A stretch of 64,000 nucleotides of DNA from Alteripontixanthobacter sp. (GTDB taxonomy: Bacteria; Pseudomonadota; Alphaproteobacteria; Sphingomonadales; Sphingomonadaceae). The notes under the pieces were generated by a model. The model searched no databases and was not told the origin of the DNA. It saw nothing but the letters and a program-made list of their open reading frames with translations. A program made the translations under genes and the position numbers. Within the stretch, counting starts at the first letter, position 1. Every line of letters starts with the position of its first letter. Below, one piece after another: positions 25,238-35,129 of this stretch. The stretch spans positions 310,001 through 374,000 of the forward strand of contig JBDVPM010000008.1 of NCBI GenBank assembly GCA_039968605.1, in the 5' to 3' direction.

Positions 25238-26137
25238 TCAACTCACCAAGCCGGTCTTGCGCAGCACCTTGAAGGCCAGCGACTTGGCGCGATTGTGACC
25301 CGGCCAGCGATGCGGTGCGGCTGGCCGAATACCGCAGCGGCGCAGCAGGCGATTGAAACCGCGCGCCTCGGCTTCCGCAAAGCTCCAGTCGCTGCGCCAG
25401 GTGATCGATAGCGAGATCGAGCTTTGTGAGCCGTTGCGGACGTAATGGGGTGCCATCACCGGGACATATACCGCATCACCGGGGCCAAGCGGGAATTCGC
25501 GTCCACCTTTGGCCAAGCGCTCGTTCCAGCTCAGCTCGCGCGCTCCGCCGCAGTGATAGTTCTCGTGGATTTCGTCCGGCGCATATTTCGCATCGCCAGC
25601 AGGAAACTGGGTCATTGCCTTGTGGCCCTGTAATTGCAGCAGGATATTGTGCTCCGGATCGAAGTGGTAAGGCGTCACCGCGTCGGGGCTGGAGATGAAT
25701 ACGAACCCCTGGGGTCGCAGCATCGCCCCGGTCCGGCGTTCGATCTGCGGGCGAATTTCTTCCAGCAAATCGTGCAGCAGCGCAGCATATTCGGGGACCT
25801 GTTCGATATTCTTGAGCACCGCCCAACTGTTGCTGGTGGCGATGTGACGGATGGTTTCGGCAATCCCGAGCCCTGTCGCACCGGGCTTGCCGTCCACGCC
25901 GATCGGCAGGTCGCCGCGATTGTATTCGATGGAACCTTCGGGAAGGGCGGCAGCGAGATTTGCCAGCGCCTCAAGCTGCATTTCGCTGCGCCCGGACAGA
26001 CCATGGCGTAGCAGATGCGGAACCTCGGGGTAATTCGCGGCAAACAAAGCGCGGGCCTGCGCGCCGAAAACCGGAATGTCGGTCTCTCGCGGGGCCGATG
26101 AGGCATTTTCGGTAATCACGGGGCGCATCTGCGTCAT
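25238..26137 (-). CDS. Cupin-like (JmjC-type) protein, putative Fe(II)/2-oxoglutarate oxygenase
   Basis: 299 aa. The C-terminal half looks like a JmjC/cupin_8 double-stranded beta helix. H158-F-D160 sits after S-S-P-D-A-V-T-P-Y, and the second histidine H231 lies in V-M-A-P-H-Y-V-R-N-G, giving an intact 2-His-1-carboxylate triad. Relatives hydroxylate proteins or small molecules. Its target is unknown. The ATG at 26137 is 4 bp after the stop of the upstream acyltransferase-like gene, so the two are surely co-transcribed; tesB follows. The pairing suggests that the two enzymes act on one product. Confidence 0.78.
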   Translation of the reverse strand: MTQMRPVITENASSAPRETDIPVFGAQARALFAANYPEVPHLLRHGLSGRSEMQLEALANLAAALPEGSIEYNRGDLPIGVDGKPGATGLGIAETIRHIATSNSWAVLKNIEQVPEYAALLHDLLEEIRPQIERRTGAMLRPQGFVFISSPDAVTPYHFDPEHNILLQLQGHKAMTQFPAGDAKYAPDEIHENYHCGGARELSWNERLAKGGREFPLGPGDAVYVPVMAPHYVRNGSQSSISLSITWRSDWSFAEAEARGFNRLLRRCGIRPAAPHRWPGHNRAKSLAFKVLRKTGLVS

Positions 26138-26141
26138 CGAT

Positions 26142-27272
26142 CTACAGCCCCAGGCTGTCCGCGCCCGCTTCGGCGGAGAAAATACCCCGTGCGAGCAGCC
26201 GGCGCGTCTGTCCGCCGAGAGCGATTGAAACGCGCACAACCGTGCGGCGCTCTCGCCAGATGCTGTCGATCATGGGGTGATCGGCGGAGGCGCAGCTATC
26301 GGTCCAATCGATGCTCGCGTCTTCCAGGAGAGCGAGGTTTTCCAGCTGAAGCAATACGCCGGGCGAGAACCGTGAATAGGCCTGGTCAAAGGTGGTTTTG
26401 TAGCTGAACGCTCCGGGCGGCGTGAGGAAATTCGCGAGCATGGCGATCGGGTGGCGGTCCAAGGTAAGCGCGATGCGTTCGAGCCGTCCGGCCTGCGCTG
26501 CGCCCGCCAGCGTTTCGGTGAAGATCCGCCGAGTAGCTGGCGAACATGCCAGCGCCGAACCTTCCGCTCCCTTCCATCCAGCGTTCTCGAGTGCGAGAAA
26601 CTGACGGGTCCATTGCTGCAACTCTTCCGGGCCACGCTGGCGCACGAATTGCAAGTCGCCTTCCTCCCCCAGCCGACGATGCTGGCGGCGCAGCTCCTTG
26701 CGTTTCTTGGTCGTGAGCGATTTGGCCAGATATTCGCCTGGCGACCGGTCCGACTGCAACAAAGCGCGCTTCTCGTGGTGGACTATCGCTGCCGGTCGGT
26801 CGTCCCTGATCGCAACATCGCGCAGCGCAGCGTAAAGCGCGCCATCCTTTGGCAGGTCCTTGATATGCAGGAACAGCGCGCCTTGCGCATTGTTGTCACA
26901 CCAATTCAACAGTTCGGACCAAAAAACATGCTCCTTGCCGCTGCGAACCAGCGGAGCCCCGCAAAAGGCATTGGGATGCTTCCAGCCTTGCCAGTGCGGG
27001 ATGGGCCGCCCGTAATAGAAATTCTGGCGGTGGATCGGCATAACGCCGGACAGGCACCCATTTTGGACGAAGCGGGCGAGGCGGATTGCCCCTGCACCCT
27101 CTATAGCATCGAGAGCGGGGGGCAGGCCCCAGCTGGTCATGAAAGGGTTTGGCTGCGAGGCATTTTCTTCGAGGTCGGCCCACTGCGCCATCACAGTCCG
27201 GTCGCCACGCAATAGATCCCAGCGTTTGACCGACAGGGCGCAGTCTGCCGCCAGCGCAGCATCGTTGCACAT
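26142..27272 (-). CDS. GNAT-fold acyltransferase (FemAB/CelD-like, Acetyltransf_6 type)
   Basis: 376 aa. The middle and C-terminal part (about 170-340) fits the GNAT fold seen in FemAB- and CelD-like proteins. Clues are the basic helix T-T-K-K-R-K-E-L-R-R-Q-H-R-R-L, the W-x-x-Q-F-L-x-L-E-N-A-G-W-K-G segment, and F-S-Y-K-T-T-F-D-Q-A-Y with S-P-G-V-L-L. Relatives transfer acyl or aminoacyl groups in exopolysaccharide or cell-wall pathways. The acceptor here is unknown. The ATG at 27272 was chosen; upstream in-frame sequence to 27383 is not protein-like. It is the first gene of a three-gene unit. Confidence 0.7.
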   Translation of the reverse strand: MCNDAALAADCALSVKRWDLLRGDRTVMAQWADLEENASQPNPFMTSWGLPPALDAIEGAGAIRLARFVQNGCLSGVMPIHRQNFYYGRPIPHWQGWKHPNAFCGAPLVRSGKEHVFWSELLNWCDNNAQGALFLHIKDLPKDGALYAALRDVAIRDDRPAAIVHHEKRALLQSDRSPGEYLAKSLTTKKRKELRRQHRRLGEEGDLQFVRQRGPEELQQWTRQFLALENAGWKGAEGSALACSPATRRIFTETLAGAAQAGRLERIALTLDRHPIAMLANFLTPPGAFSYKTTFDQAYSRFSPGVLLQLENLALLEDASIDWTDSCASADHPMIDSIWRERRTVVRVSIALGGQTRRLLARGIFSAEAGADSLGL

Positions 27273-27383
27273 GTCTTCTCTGTTCACAGGAAGCAGATTG
27301 CTGGCGATGTTCACGCTCCCCGGTGCGCGGCAATATTGCCGGATCCGCCTATGCCGGAAACACGCTAAAGAATGCTGAACCAA

Positions 27384-27425
27384 AGAGAAAAAAGGGGCGC
27401 CGCAGCGTGATGCTGCGGCGCCCCT
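27384..27425 (-). terminator. Rho-independent terminator of hppA
   Basis: On the minus strand, a perfect 14-bp GC-rich stem (arms 27412-27425 and 27393-27406) with a 5-nt loop is followed by a run of six or seven T residues and further pyrimidines. It lies 28-69 bp after the hppA stop, as expected for an intrinsic terminator. It also shields the acyltransferase-like operon downstream from readthrough. Confidence 0.92.
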
Positions 27426-27452
27426 ATTTCAAGCGCATCCAGATCGAAGCGA

Positions 27453-29615
27453 TCAGGAGGCGAGGGCCACCAGCAACAGCAAGGCCACGATGTTCGTGAT
27501 CTTGATCATCGGGTTCACGGCCGGACCGGCGGTATCCTTGTAAGGATCGCCGACCGTATCGCCGGTCACCGCAGCCTTGTGCGCTTCGGAGCCCTTGCCG
27601 CCGTGATTGCCGTCTTCGATGTACTTCTTGGCGTTATCCCACGCACCGCCGCCGGCGGTCATGGACAGCGCCACGAACAGGCCGCTGACGATCACGCCAA
27701 GCAACAATGCGCCCAGCGCAGCGAAGCCGTTTTCCTGGCCCGCAACCAGCGTGATCACGAAATAGACCACGATCGGCGCAAGCACCGGCAGCAGCGAAGG
27801 AACGATCATTTCCTTGATCGCTGCCTTGGTGACCAGATCGACGGTCCGGCCATAATCGGGACGGCTGGTGCCGGCCATGATGCCCTTATCCGCGGCGAAT
27901 TGCGCGCGAACGTCCTTCACCACGTCGCCCGCTGCGCGGCCCACGGCGGTCATGCCCATCGCACCGAACAGATAAGGCAACAACGCGCCCAAGAGCAGGC
28001 CGACGATGACATACGGATTCTCTAGGCTGAAATCGACATCCAGCGCCGGGAACAGTTCCGCCAGGTCGGTCGTGTAGGCGGCGAACAGGACCAATGCGGC
28101 GAGGCCTGCCGAACCGATGGCATAGCCCTTGGTCACGGCCTTGGTGGTGTTGCCCACAGCGTCCAGCGCATCGGTTCTGGCCCGTACGGTTTCGTCCATC
28201 TCGGCCATTTCGGCGATGCCGCCGGCATTGTCGGTGACAGGGCCGTAAGCGTCCAGCGCCACAACCATGCCGGCCAGTGCCAGCATCGCGGTTGCGGCAT
28301 AGGCGATGCCCATCAGGCCAGCGAGCTGGTAGGCCACAATGATGCCGGTCACGATCACGATGGTCGGCAGCGCAGTCGATTCAAGGCTGATGGCCAGACC
28401 CTGGATCACGTTGGTGCCGTGGCCCGTTTCCGAGGACTTGGCGATGGAACGCACCGGGCGATATTCGGTCCCGGTATAATATTCGGTGATCCAGATGATC
28501 AGGCCGGTAATGACGAGGCCCAATACCGAACACCAGAACAGGTCCATGCCGGTGAACAAAGCGGTTTGCGTGGCCAGACCTTCCTCGGCCAGCGGAGCGC
28601 CCGCGTCGACATTTTGGGTAACGCCGCCGATCGCTGCACCCATATCGCCGCCCAGAGTGTAGGAAATGGCGAAATAGATACCCGGGATCGACAGCAGCGC
28701 CGTGACCAGAAAGCCCTTATACATGGCGCCCATGATCGACTGGCTCTTGCCCAGGCGCACGAAGTAAGTGCCGATGATCGAGGTGATGATGCACACGCCG
28801 CCGATCATCAGCGGGAGCGCCATCATCGGGATGAGCAAATCGCCCAGACCCGTCAGCAGCAGCGCGGTCAGCACCATGGTTGCGCCCACCGTCACGACGT
28901 AGGTTTCGAACAAATCGGCGGCCATACCGGCGCAGTCGCCGACATTGTCGCCCACATTGTCGGCGATGGTGGCGGGGTTGCGTGGATCATCCTCTGGAAT
29001 GCCGGCTTCCACCTTGCCGACCAGATCGGCGCCGACATCGGCGGCCTTGGTGAAGATGCCTCCGCCCAAGCGGGCAAAGATCGAGATCAGCGAGGCGCCG
29101 AAGGCCAGACCGACGATACCGTCGATCACTTCGCGCTTATCGGCAACCACGCCAACGTCCAGACCCATTACCGCCACCAGGATGTAGAAGAACCCGGCAA
29201 TGGCCAGCAGGGCCAAACCTGCCACCAGCATCCCGGTGATGGCACCGGCGCGGAATGCCAGGGTAAGGCCCTGTTGCAGCCCGACCATGGCCGCCGCTGC
29301 GGTCCGCACGTTGGAGCGCACCGAGATATTCATCCCGATAAAGCCCGCCACGCCGGACAGTACCGCGCCGAGCACGAAGCCTGCCGCGCTGATCCAGCCA
29401 AGGAAAATGAACACGATAATCGCAACCACCACACCGACGATGCCGATGGTGGTATATTGCCGCTTCAGATAGGCTTGCGCGCCTTCCTGCACGGCGCCGG
29501 AAATCTCCTGCATCCGCGCGTTACCGGCATCCGCACTCAGCACCTGACGGCTGGTAACGATGCCGTACAATACGGCCACCAGGCCCAGTACGATCGCAAT
29601 TAAAACGAGGTCCAT
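27453..29615 (-). CDS. hppA: K+-insensitive pyrophosphate-energized proton pump
   Basis: 720 aa with about 16 membrane helices. This pump couples pyrophosphate hydrolysis to H+ export at the inner membrane. The catalytic loops are intact: the [11 protein letters not shown] stretch and the following [19 protein letters not shown] region. The segment [10 protein letters not shown] has lysine and threonine where K+-dependent pumps have alanine and glycine, so it belongs to the K+-independent type. The ATG at 29615 has a strong GGGGGAGAGG site. It is monocistronic, with a strong terminator. Confidence 0.95.
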   Translation of the reverse strand: MDLVLIAIVLGLVAVLYGIVTSRQVLSADAGNARMQEISGAVQEGAQAYLKRQYTTIGIVGVVVAIIVFIFLGWISAAGFVLGAVLSGVAGFIGMNISVRSNVRTAAAAMVGLQQGLTLAFRAGAITGMLVAGLALLAIAGFFYILVAVMGLDVGVVADKREVIDGIVGLAFGASLISIFARLGGGIFTKAADVGADLVGKVEAGIPEDDPRNPATIADNVGDNVGDCAGMAADLFETYVVTVGATMVLTALLLTGLGDLLIPMMALPLMIGGVCIITSIIGTYFVRLGKSQSIMGAMYKGFLVTALLSIPGIYFAISYTLGGDMGAAIGGVTQNVDAGAPLAEEGLATQTALFTGMDLFWCSVLGLVITGLIIWITEYYTGTEYRPVRSIAKSSETGHGTNVIQGLAISLESTALPTIVIVTGIIVAYQLAGLMGIAYAATAMLALAGMVVALDAYGPVTDNAGGIAEMAEMDETVRARTDALDAVGNTTKAVTKGYAIGSAGLAALVLFAAYTTDLAELFPALDVDFSLENPYVIVGLLLGALLPYLFGAMGMTAVGRAAGDVVKDVRAQFAADKGIMAGTSRPDYGRTVDLVTKAAIKEMIVPSLLPVLAPIVVYFVITLVAGQENGFAALGALLLGVIVSGLFVALSMTAGGGAWDNAKKYIEDGNHGGKGSEAHKAAVTGDTVGDPYKDTAGPAVNPMIKITNIVALLLLVALAS

Positions 29616-29651
29616 TGCCCTCTCCCCCAAAACTATCCCAAATATACAAGG

Positions 29652-29670
29652 GCCCGCATTGATAGCGGGC
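29652..29670 (-). terminator. Hairpin between thiL and hppA
   Basis: GCCCGC and GCGGGC arms with a 7-nt loop form a 6-bp GC stem, read on the minus strand after thiL and before hppA. The following tract (CCTTGTATATTTG) is only partly T-rich. It may end the his-nusB-thiL transcript weakly or be part of the hppA leader. Confidence 0.35.
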
Positions 29671-29727
29671 TCTCTCGGCGGCAGGCTATAATTAGGATTC
29701 CGTCAACCGCAACCCCGAAGGCCCGCT

Positions 29728-30699
29728 TTATCGTCGGTGCTGGTAGCCGAGCGGTTCATCGTCCGCCGGCGGGTTCCCGTCGACGGTCACGCGGTGCTTT
29801 CCAGCCCGCTCGACCGTCCCGATCCGCACGGCCTCTACCGGCGGCTGCATGCCTGGCGAAGCGGTGAAGAGCAGCGCGTAATCATCGCCCCAACGCATCG
29901 CCGCCTCCTTGGTCATGCGAAAATCGGTCTTCACATCGAGTTGGTTACCATTGAGCGAAGCCAGGAATTGCGGCGAGAACGGCATGGTTTCGTATGACAG
30001 CACCAGCGTGACATCGCTGGCCTCGGCCATGCGCATAGCGTCGAGCAGCAACCCGTCCGATACGTCCATCATCGCGCTGACTTGCGGTGCGAGCGCCCGG
30101 CCTTGTGCCAGCAATGGCTCCGGGCGCAGGAACCTGGCAGTGAAATACGGATCGAGCGTGACCTGCGGGCTGTTCTGCATGAACACCGACGCCATCGCAC
30201 CCTTCAGGACGCCATGGCCGATCATCGCATCGCCGATATGGCCGCAAAGCCAAATATTGTCGCCCGGCGATGCTCCGGACCGCGCGGGAACCGGAGTGTG
30301 CGTGGCCCGGCCGATGGCAGTCATTCCAACGACCCGCTTGCCCGCTGCGATCGTGTCCCCGCCCAGCAGCGGCATGTCGTATTTCTTCAGGGCATTGCCA
30401 ACCCAATGGGCAAAACGCTTGTTGTAAAGCGGATCGTCCAGTCCGAATGCCAGCAGCGCGCCAATCGGTTCGGCCCCCTTGGCGGCGAGGTCCGACAGGT
30501 TGGTTGCGACCAGCTTGTGGGCGATATCGGCTTCATCGGTGCCGGGCAGCCAATGTACCCCTTCGGCCATCATATCATGCGTGATGACCAGCGTTTCGCC
30601 GCCGATTTCCAGCACCGCCGCATCATCGTTCAGCCCCCGGGCGCCGGGATGCAGCGGCAGGCCGCGCAGCTGATCGATAAAGGCGAGCTCTTCGCTCAC
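29728..30699 (-). CDS. thiL: Thiamine-monophosphate kinase
   Basis: 323 aa. ThiL phosphorylates thiamine monophosphate to thiamine diphosphate with ATP. Family features are G-L-N-D-D-A-A-V-L near residue 20, T-H-D-M-M-A-E-G-V-H-W (a Mg-binding region), N-L-S-D-L-A-A-K-G-A-E-P, the G-G-D-T segment near 115, and a D-V-S-D-G-L-L-L-D loop in the middle. Some kinases have G-x-D-Y-E-L later in the protein; here it is W-G-D-D-Y-A-L-L. It starts at GTG, and the GTGA overlaps the nusB stop, so the two are translationally coupled. Confidence 0.95.
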   Translation of the reverse strand: MSEELAFIDQLRGLPLHPGARGLNDDAAVLEIGGETLVITHDMMAEGVHWLPGTDEADIAHKLVATNLSDLAAKGAEPIGALLAFGLDDPLYNKRFAHWVGNALKKYDMPLLGGDTIAAGKRVVGMTAIGRATHTPVPARSGASPGDNIWLCGHIGDAMIGHGVLKGAMASVFMQNSPQVTLDPYFTARFLRPEPLLAQGRALAPQVSAMMDVSDGLLLDAMRMAEASDVTLVLSYETMPFSPQFLASLNGNQLDVKTDFRMTKEAAMRWGDDYALLFTASPGMQPPVEAVRIGTVERAGKHRVTVDGNPPADDEPLGYQHRR

Positions 30700-31145
30700 C
30701 GCACCTGTTTCGCCACCGCATCGAGAATGCCGTTCACGAATTTCGCCTCGCGCGCTTCGAAGAACGCGTGGGCGACATCGACATATTCGTTGATCACCGC
30801 CTTGACCGGGACATCGTGGCGGGCCAAAAGCTCATAGGTGCCGGCGCGCAGGACTTGCAGCATTGCTCGGTCAAGGCGGCGCAGCGACCATCCCTCGGCC
30901 AGCTTGCCGGTCAGCGTCTCGTCGATTTCCTCGTGCCGGGCGATGGTGCCGCTGACGATATCGTCGAAGAAATCGACTTCGGCATCGGCGAATTGTTCGC
31001 CCTCGATTTCCTTGCCGAGCCGGTGCTGGTGGAACTCGTCGAGCAGCTTGGGCAGGGCGGTGCCTTCCATCTGGCGCTGATAGAGCGCCTGGACGGCGGC
31101 AAGACGCGCGCTCGAGCGGGCTTTGGAACGGGGTTCGGTATTCAT
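30696..31145 (-). CDS. nusB: Transcription antitermination factor NusB
   Basis: 149 aa, the usual size for NusB, an all-helical protein that binds boxA RNA together with NusE (S10) in rRNA antitermination. The N-terminus R-L-A-A-V-Q-A-L-Y-Q-R-Q and the C-terminal V-I-N-E-Y-V-D-V-A-H-A-F...K-F-V-N-G-I-L-D are typical. Both ends overlap neighbours by 4 bp (hisD upstream, thiL downstream). Placement of nusB between histidine and thiamine genes is compact genome packing and does not imply a shared pathway. Confidence 0.95.
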   Translation of the reverse strand: MNTEPRSKARSSARLAAVQALYQRQMEGTALPKLLDEFHQHRLGKEIEGEQFADAEVDFFDDIVSGTIARHEEIDETLTGKLAEGWSLRRLDRAMLQVLRAGTYELLARHDVPVKAVINEYVDVAHAFFEAREAKFVNGILDAVAKQVR

Positions 31146-32431
31146 GTGAGGCGCTTTTCGATCGAGAGGGCGTGGGCGGGCAGGCCCTCGGCATGGGCGA
31201 GTCGGGCGGCGGCGGGACCGATGGCGCGCAAGGCGGCATCGTCAATCCCGATAAAGCTGGTCCGCTTCATGAAGTCGAGTACCGAAAGGCCGCTGGCGAA
31301 CCGTGCACGGCGACCGGTCGGCAGGACGTGGTTCGGCCCGGCGACGTAATCGCCCACCGCCTCTGGCGCATAGCGGCCCAGGAATACACTGCCGACGTGG
31401 CGCAGCCCGGCCATCATGGCGTCCGGATCGGCCACTGCCAGCTCGACATGTTCCGCCGCCAGCGCATTGGCGAGCGGCAGGGCGTCATCCAGCGAAGCGA
31501 CTTCGATGATCACGCCGTGCCGGTCCCAGCTGGTGCGAGCGGTCTCTCCGGTGGCCAGCGTGTCTAGCTGCCCCTCCAGCGCCGCGGCTACTGCGCGGCC
31601 GAACTGGGCATCGTCGGTGATCAGGATCGATTGCGCGTCGGGATCGTGTTCGGCCTGGCTCAGCAGGTCGGCGGCGATCCATTCGGGATTATTATCTCCG
31701 TCGGCAATCACCAGGATTTCGCTCGGTCCGGCAACCATGTCGATGCCGACCACGCCGTAGAGCTGGCGCTTGGCCTCCGCCACATAGGCGTTGCCGGGGC
31801 CTGTGATTACATCGACACGCCCGATCCGCCGGGTCCCGTAGGCGAGCGCCGCGACGCCGTGCGCGCCGCCTACGCGCCAAATTTCGTCCACTCCGGCGCG
31901 GTGCGCTGCAGCCAGAACCAGCTGGTTGGTCTGGCCGTGCGGGGTCGGGGTGGCGACCGCAAGCCGCCCCACGCCCGCAACCTTGGCGGGAATGGCGTTC
32001 ATCAACAGCGACGACGGGTAAGCCGCCCGTCCGCCCGGCACATACAAACCGGCGGCATCCACCGGCGTCCAGCGCGCGCCCAGCCGAATTCCGGCATCGT
32101 CGGTATAGTCGCGATCTTCGGGCAGCTGCGCCTTGTGATAAGCCTCGATCCGGCTTGCTGCCAGATCGAGAGCATCGCGCAGATGTGCGTCGAGGCCGCG
32201 ATAGGCCGCTTCGCAGCGATCCAGCGGGATGCGCCAGTCATCGCCCGATGACAAAGGGTGATCATCGAAACGGGCGCTATATTCGGCAAGCGCATCGTCG
32301 CCGCGCGATTTCACCTGCGCGAGGATTTCGCGCACATCGCCCGCCACGTCGCCGTCGCTTTCGCGGCGATTATCGACCAGCTGGCGAAATGCGGCATCGA
32401 AACCCGCATCGGCTTGGGAAAGCCACTGCAT
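31142..32431 (-). CDS. hisD: Histidinol dehydrogenase
   Basis: 429 aa, full length. It catalyses the last two steps of histidine synthesis, oxidising L-histidinol to histidine with NAD+ and using a Zn ion. The core has the signature I-D-M-V-A-G-P-S-E-I-L-V-I-A-D, the A-E-H-D-P-D-A-Q-S region with metal-binding residues, and the C-terminal G-P-N-H-V-L-P-T-G-R-R-A-R motif. The ATG at 32431 overlaps the hisG stop (TGATG). The next gene, nusB, overlaps its stop. An upstream in-frame extension is out of family and lies in hisG. Confidence 0.96.
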   Translation of the reverse strand: MQWLSQADAGFDAAFRQLVDNRRESDGDVAGDVREILAQVKSRGDDALAEYSARFDDHPLSSGDDWRIPLDRCEAAYRGLDAHLRDALDLAASRIEAYHKAQLPEDRDYTDDAGIRLGARWTPVDAAGLYVPGGRAAYPSSLLMNAIPAKVAGVGRLAVATPTPHGQTNQLVLAAAHRAGVDEIWRVGGAHGVAALAYGTRRIGRVDVITGPGNAYVAEAKRQLYGVVGIDMVAGPSEILVIADGDNNPEWIAADLLSQAEHDPDAQSILITDDAQFGRAVAAALEGQLDTLATGETARTSWDRHGVIIEVASLDDALPLANALAAEHVELAVADPDAMMAGLRHVGSVFLGRYAPEAVGDYVAGPNHVLPTGRRARFASGLSVLDFMKRTSFIGIDDAALRAIGPAAARLAHAEGLPAHALSIEKRLT

Positions 32432-33087
32432 CAGGCTGCGGCCTGTTTTTCGGCATCTGCGCGAAATGCCTCGACCAGCCTGGCCACGCGGACATCGGTT
32501 TTCAGAGCCACGCGGTTGACGATCAGCCGGGCGGTGATGTCGAGGATCCTGGAGGTTTCGACCAGTCCGTTTTCGCGCAGGGTCGTGCCAGTGGAGACAA
32601 GGTCGACGATCCGCCCGGCCAGCCCCAGGGCAGGCGCGATTTCCATCGCGCCGTTCAGCTTGACGCATTCGGCCTGGATATTCTGCCGTTCGAAATGGCG
32701 GCGGGTAAGGTTGGGATATTTGGTCGCCACGCGAACATGGCTGGCGCCGTCGATGCTGGCTGCGCCGTCCCTGGGTTCCGCGACCGACAAATGGCAGTGG
32801 CCGATATCGAGATCGACCGGGGCGTAAAGGTCCGAATAATCGAATTCCTCGACCACGTCGGACCCAACGATGCCCATCTGCGCCGCGCCATGCGCTACGA
32901 AAGTCGCCACATCGAAAGCGCGCACGCGGATCAGGCGCAGATCTTCGCGCGTGGTGGCGAACATTAGCGAGCGGTTGGCCTTGTCGTGAAAGCCATCCTC
33001 CGGCACCACCCCGCTACGCGCCATCACGGGCAGCGCCTCGTCCAGGATGCGGCCTTTGGGTACAGCGAAGGTCAGCGGATTGCTCAT
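32431..33087 (-). CDS. hisG: ATP phosphoribosyltransferase, short form
   Basis: 218 aa, the catalytic subunit of the first step of histidine synthesis. The length shows the short HisG form, which lacks the C-terminal regulatory domain and needs HisZ as partner. hisZ is not in the window. Visible features are F-A-V-P-K-G-R-I at the start and the PRPP loop E-I-A-P...[13 protein letters not shown] near residue 160. The ATG at 33087 opens directly on the family start; an upstream in-frame extension to 33126 is not conserved-looking. It is divergent from the DUF2332 gene, 44 bp away. Confidence 0.95.
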   Translation of the reverse strand: MSNPLTFAVPKGRILDEALPVMARSGVVPEDGFHDKANRSLMFATTREDLRLIRVRAFDVATFVAHGAAQMGIVGSDVVEEFDYSDLYAPVDLDIGHCHLSVAEPRDGAASIDGASHVRVATKYPNLTRRHFERQNIQAECVKLNGAMEIAPALGLAGRIVDLVSTGTTLRENGLVETSRILDITARLIVNRVALKTDVRVARLVEAFRADAEKQAAA

Positions 33088-33131
33088 TGCGCCGCGGCAA
33101 ATAGGCAGCGCGCAGGCAAAGGGCAAACATT

Positions 33132-34217
33132 ATGGCCGAAAATACGCAGAGCAGCACTCCGCATGCCGTAATGCATATGCGCAGCGTGCCGGACGGCATT
33201 CGCTGGCAGGCGGAGCATGCCGAGCAGGCCGGATCGCCGCACACGGCCCGCGTGATCCTGGCCCTGCTGGCGGTGCTGGATAGCGATACCAAGGTTGGCC
33301 GGGCCATGCGCGGCTGGGAAGGGCTGCTGCTGGAAGACGCGATGCCGCTGCGCATTCATGGCGGGTTGCACAATCTGCTGCTGACCGGCGCGGATGGGCG
33401 GCTTGCTCCGGTCTATGCGGGCGAAATTACCGATCAGGGCGCGGTCGATGCGCTGGTGGCCGAGCTGGTGGAGCGGTTCGACGAGCGGCTGTTGCCGTGG
33501 CTGGATGGTCCGCCGCAAACCAACGAGGCCGGGCGTTCGGCCAGCATCGTGGCCGCGCTGCTATGGCTGGCGGAGCGGATAGGCAAGCGGATGGAGCTGC
33601 TTGAAATTGGATCCAGCGCCGGGGTTAACACGATGCTGGATCGTTACCGATTCGATCTTGGCGGCGTGCAGATCGGCCCTTCCGATAGCCCGATGCACAT
33701 TGCGCCCGATTGGCGCGGCCCGCCGCCGCCGCCAGGTCCGCTTGATATCACCCATATCGCCGGCTGCGATATCGCCCCGATAGACCTGGCCGATCCGCAG
33801 GCCGCACTGCGCCTGAAAAGCTACGTCTGGCCGGATGCGGCGGCACGCATCGCGCGGATCGACGCGGCGATTGCACTGGCCGCCACGCAGCTGCCCGATG
33901 TTGCCGAGGAACCGGCCGATAGCTTCGTGGTTCGCAAACTGGCCGAGCCGCAGGAGAAGGGCAGCGCGCGGGTCCTGTTCCACTCGATCGTTTGGCAATA
34001 CATCCCCGCAGATGCCCGTGGGCGGATATCGGAAGCGATGGAGGCGGCGGGCATGGCGGCCAGCGCCGACAGGCCGCTCGCCTGGGTCATGCTCGAAACC
34101 AACCGGCAGACCTTCAAGCACGAATTGCGCGTGCGCCACTGGCCCGATGGCGCCGAGTGGGTGCAATTGGCGGAAGCACATCCGCATGGTGCCTGGGTGG
34201 AATGGTCCGGGATTTAG
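33132..34217 (+). CDS. DUF2332 family protein
   Basis: 361 aa, full length for DUF2332. The centre has L-L-E-I-G-S-S-A-G-V-N near residues 155-165, a glycine-rich loop resembling a SAM-binding methyltransferase motif. The flanking text R-Y-R-F-D-L-G-G and the late F-H-S-I-V-W-Q-Y-I-P segment are conserved-looking. The biochemical role is not established. Sequence alone suggests a Rossmann-type methyltransferase-like fold. It is cytosolic, with no signal or membrane segment. It is a single gene, divergent from hisG and convergent with the hydrolase gene 4 bp downstream. Confidence 0.82.
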   Translation: MAENTQSSTPHAVMHMRSVPDGIRWQAEHAEQAGSPHTARVILALLAVLDSDTKVGRAMRGWEGLLLEDAMPLRIHGGLHNLLLTGADGRLAPVYAGEITDQGAVDALVAELVERFDERLLPWLDGPPQTNEAGRSASIVAALLWLAERIGKRMELLEIGSSAGVNTMLDRYRFDLGGVQIGPSDSPMHIAPDWRGPPPPPGPLDITHIAGCDIAPIDLADPQAALRLKSYVWPDAAARIARIDAAIALAATQLPDVAEEPADSFVVRKLAEPQEKGSARVLFHSIVWQYIPADARGRISEAMEAAGMAASADRPLAWVMLETNRQTFKHELRVRHWPDGAEWVQLAEAHPHGAWVEWSGI

Positions 34218-34221
34218 ACTG

Positions 34222-35127
34222 TCACCTGCTCGGTGAAGCCGTCCGCCCCAGGAACTGTTCCATCGCGGCATTGACCTTTTCCGGTGCTTCCCACGGCACG
34301 AAATGTCCGCAGTCGCGCACCTGTTCGATCGTCAGGTCGGGGATGATCTCGTCCAGCCCATCGAGATTGGCTGGCGGCAGAGCCATATCGTCCATTGCCC
34401 AGATCACCAGCGTGGGAATCTGCAAATTGGGCAGCGGCGGCGGCGCGTAATCGTTCGGCAGCGCAAATGGTTCGTCCATGGTCGGCACATACATCGGGCT
34501 GGCGCGGTAATAGTTGAGCATTCCAAACGCGGCGTCTCGGTCCTGCCAGTCTTCCAGCAGGGCCGCGCGCTCTTCCGGCTCCATCGCGCTGGGGCGGTCC
34601 CACTTTACTTCCTGCAGCAGGATGCCGGTCAGCCCGTGCTCGCGGATCAGCGGATCGTTGGCGGGATCCTTGAAGGCGCGGATATATTGGCTGGCCTCGC
34701 GCTGCTGCCGGTCGGTCCATAGCAGCTTGCCGAAGATCGCCGGATGCGGCGCATTGGCGGTGATCGCGCGTTCGACCCGCACGCCTTGGCCGCCCAGCGC
34801 AACGCCCCAGGCGATCGCGCCGCCCCAGTCATGGCCGACGATGGTGAATTTCGCGATGCCCAGCGCATCGGCAAGCAGGAAGATATCGCCGATGAGCTTG
34901 TCCGGGGTGTAAGCCTCGACCTCCTGCGGTTTGGACGATCCGCGATAGCCGCGCTGGTCCGGCGCGATGCAGCGATAGCGATCCGAAAAATGGGCGATCT
35001 GGTGCCGCCAAGTGCGGTGGCTCTCCGGAAAGCCGTGGAGGAAAATCAGCGCGGGCGCATCTGTTGGCCCCTCGTCCACCACATCCAGATCGATTCCATT
35101 GGCGAGTGTGACGCGTTTCTGCTCCAT
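34222..35127 (-). CDS. Alpha/beta hydrolase of the epoxide hydrolase type
   Basis: 301 aa. The oxyanion motif H-G-F-P-E-S lies at 31-36, and the nucleophile is D100 in G-H-D-W-G-G, typical of epoxide hydrolases and haloalkane dehalogenases rather than serine esterases. Acid and base are plausible in W-A-M-D-D-M-A-L and C-G-H-F-V-P-W-E. A cap-domain region lies between. The physiological epoxide is unknown. It is the fourth gene of a bolA-pirin-SDR-hydrolase unit, starting 2 bp after the SDR stop with GGAGGA inside that gene as ribosome site. Confidence 0.88.
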   Translation of the reverse strand: MEQKRVTLANGIDLDVVDEGPTDAPALIFLHGFPESHRTWRHQIAHFSDRYRCIAPDQRGYRGSSKPQEVEAYTPDKLIGDIFLLADALGIAKFTIVGHDWGGAIAWGVALGGQGVRVERAITANAPHPAIFGKLLWTDRQQREASQYIRAFKDPANDPLIREHGLTGILLQEVKWDRPSAMEPEERAALLEDWQDRDAAFGMLNYYRASPMYVPTMDEPFALPNDYAPPPLPNLQIPTLVIWAMDDMALPPANLDGLDEIIPDLTIEQVRDCGHFVPWEAPEKVNAAMEQFLGRTASPSR

Positions 35128-35129
35128 GA

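Noticed and set aside
28419-29603. A 394-codon open frame on the plus strand opposite hppA
   Set aside because: It is the mirror of a high-GC coding strand: its composition is dominated by His, Gln, Asp and Arg and it matches no family, while hppA is certain.
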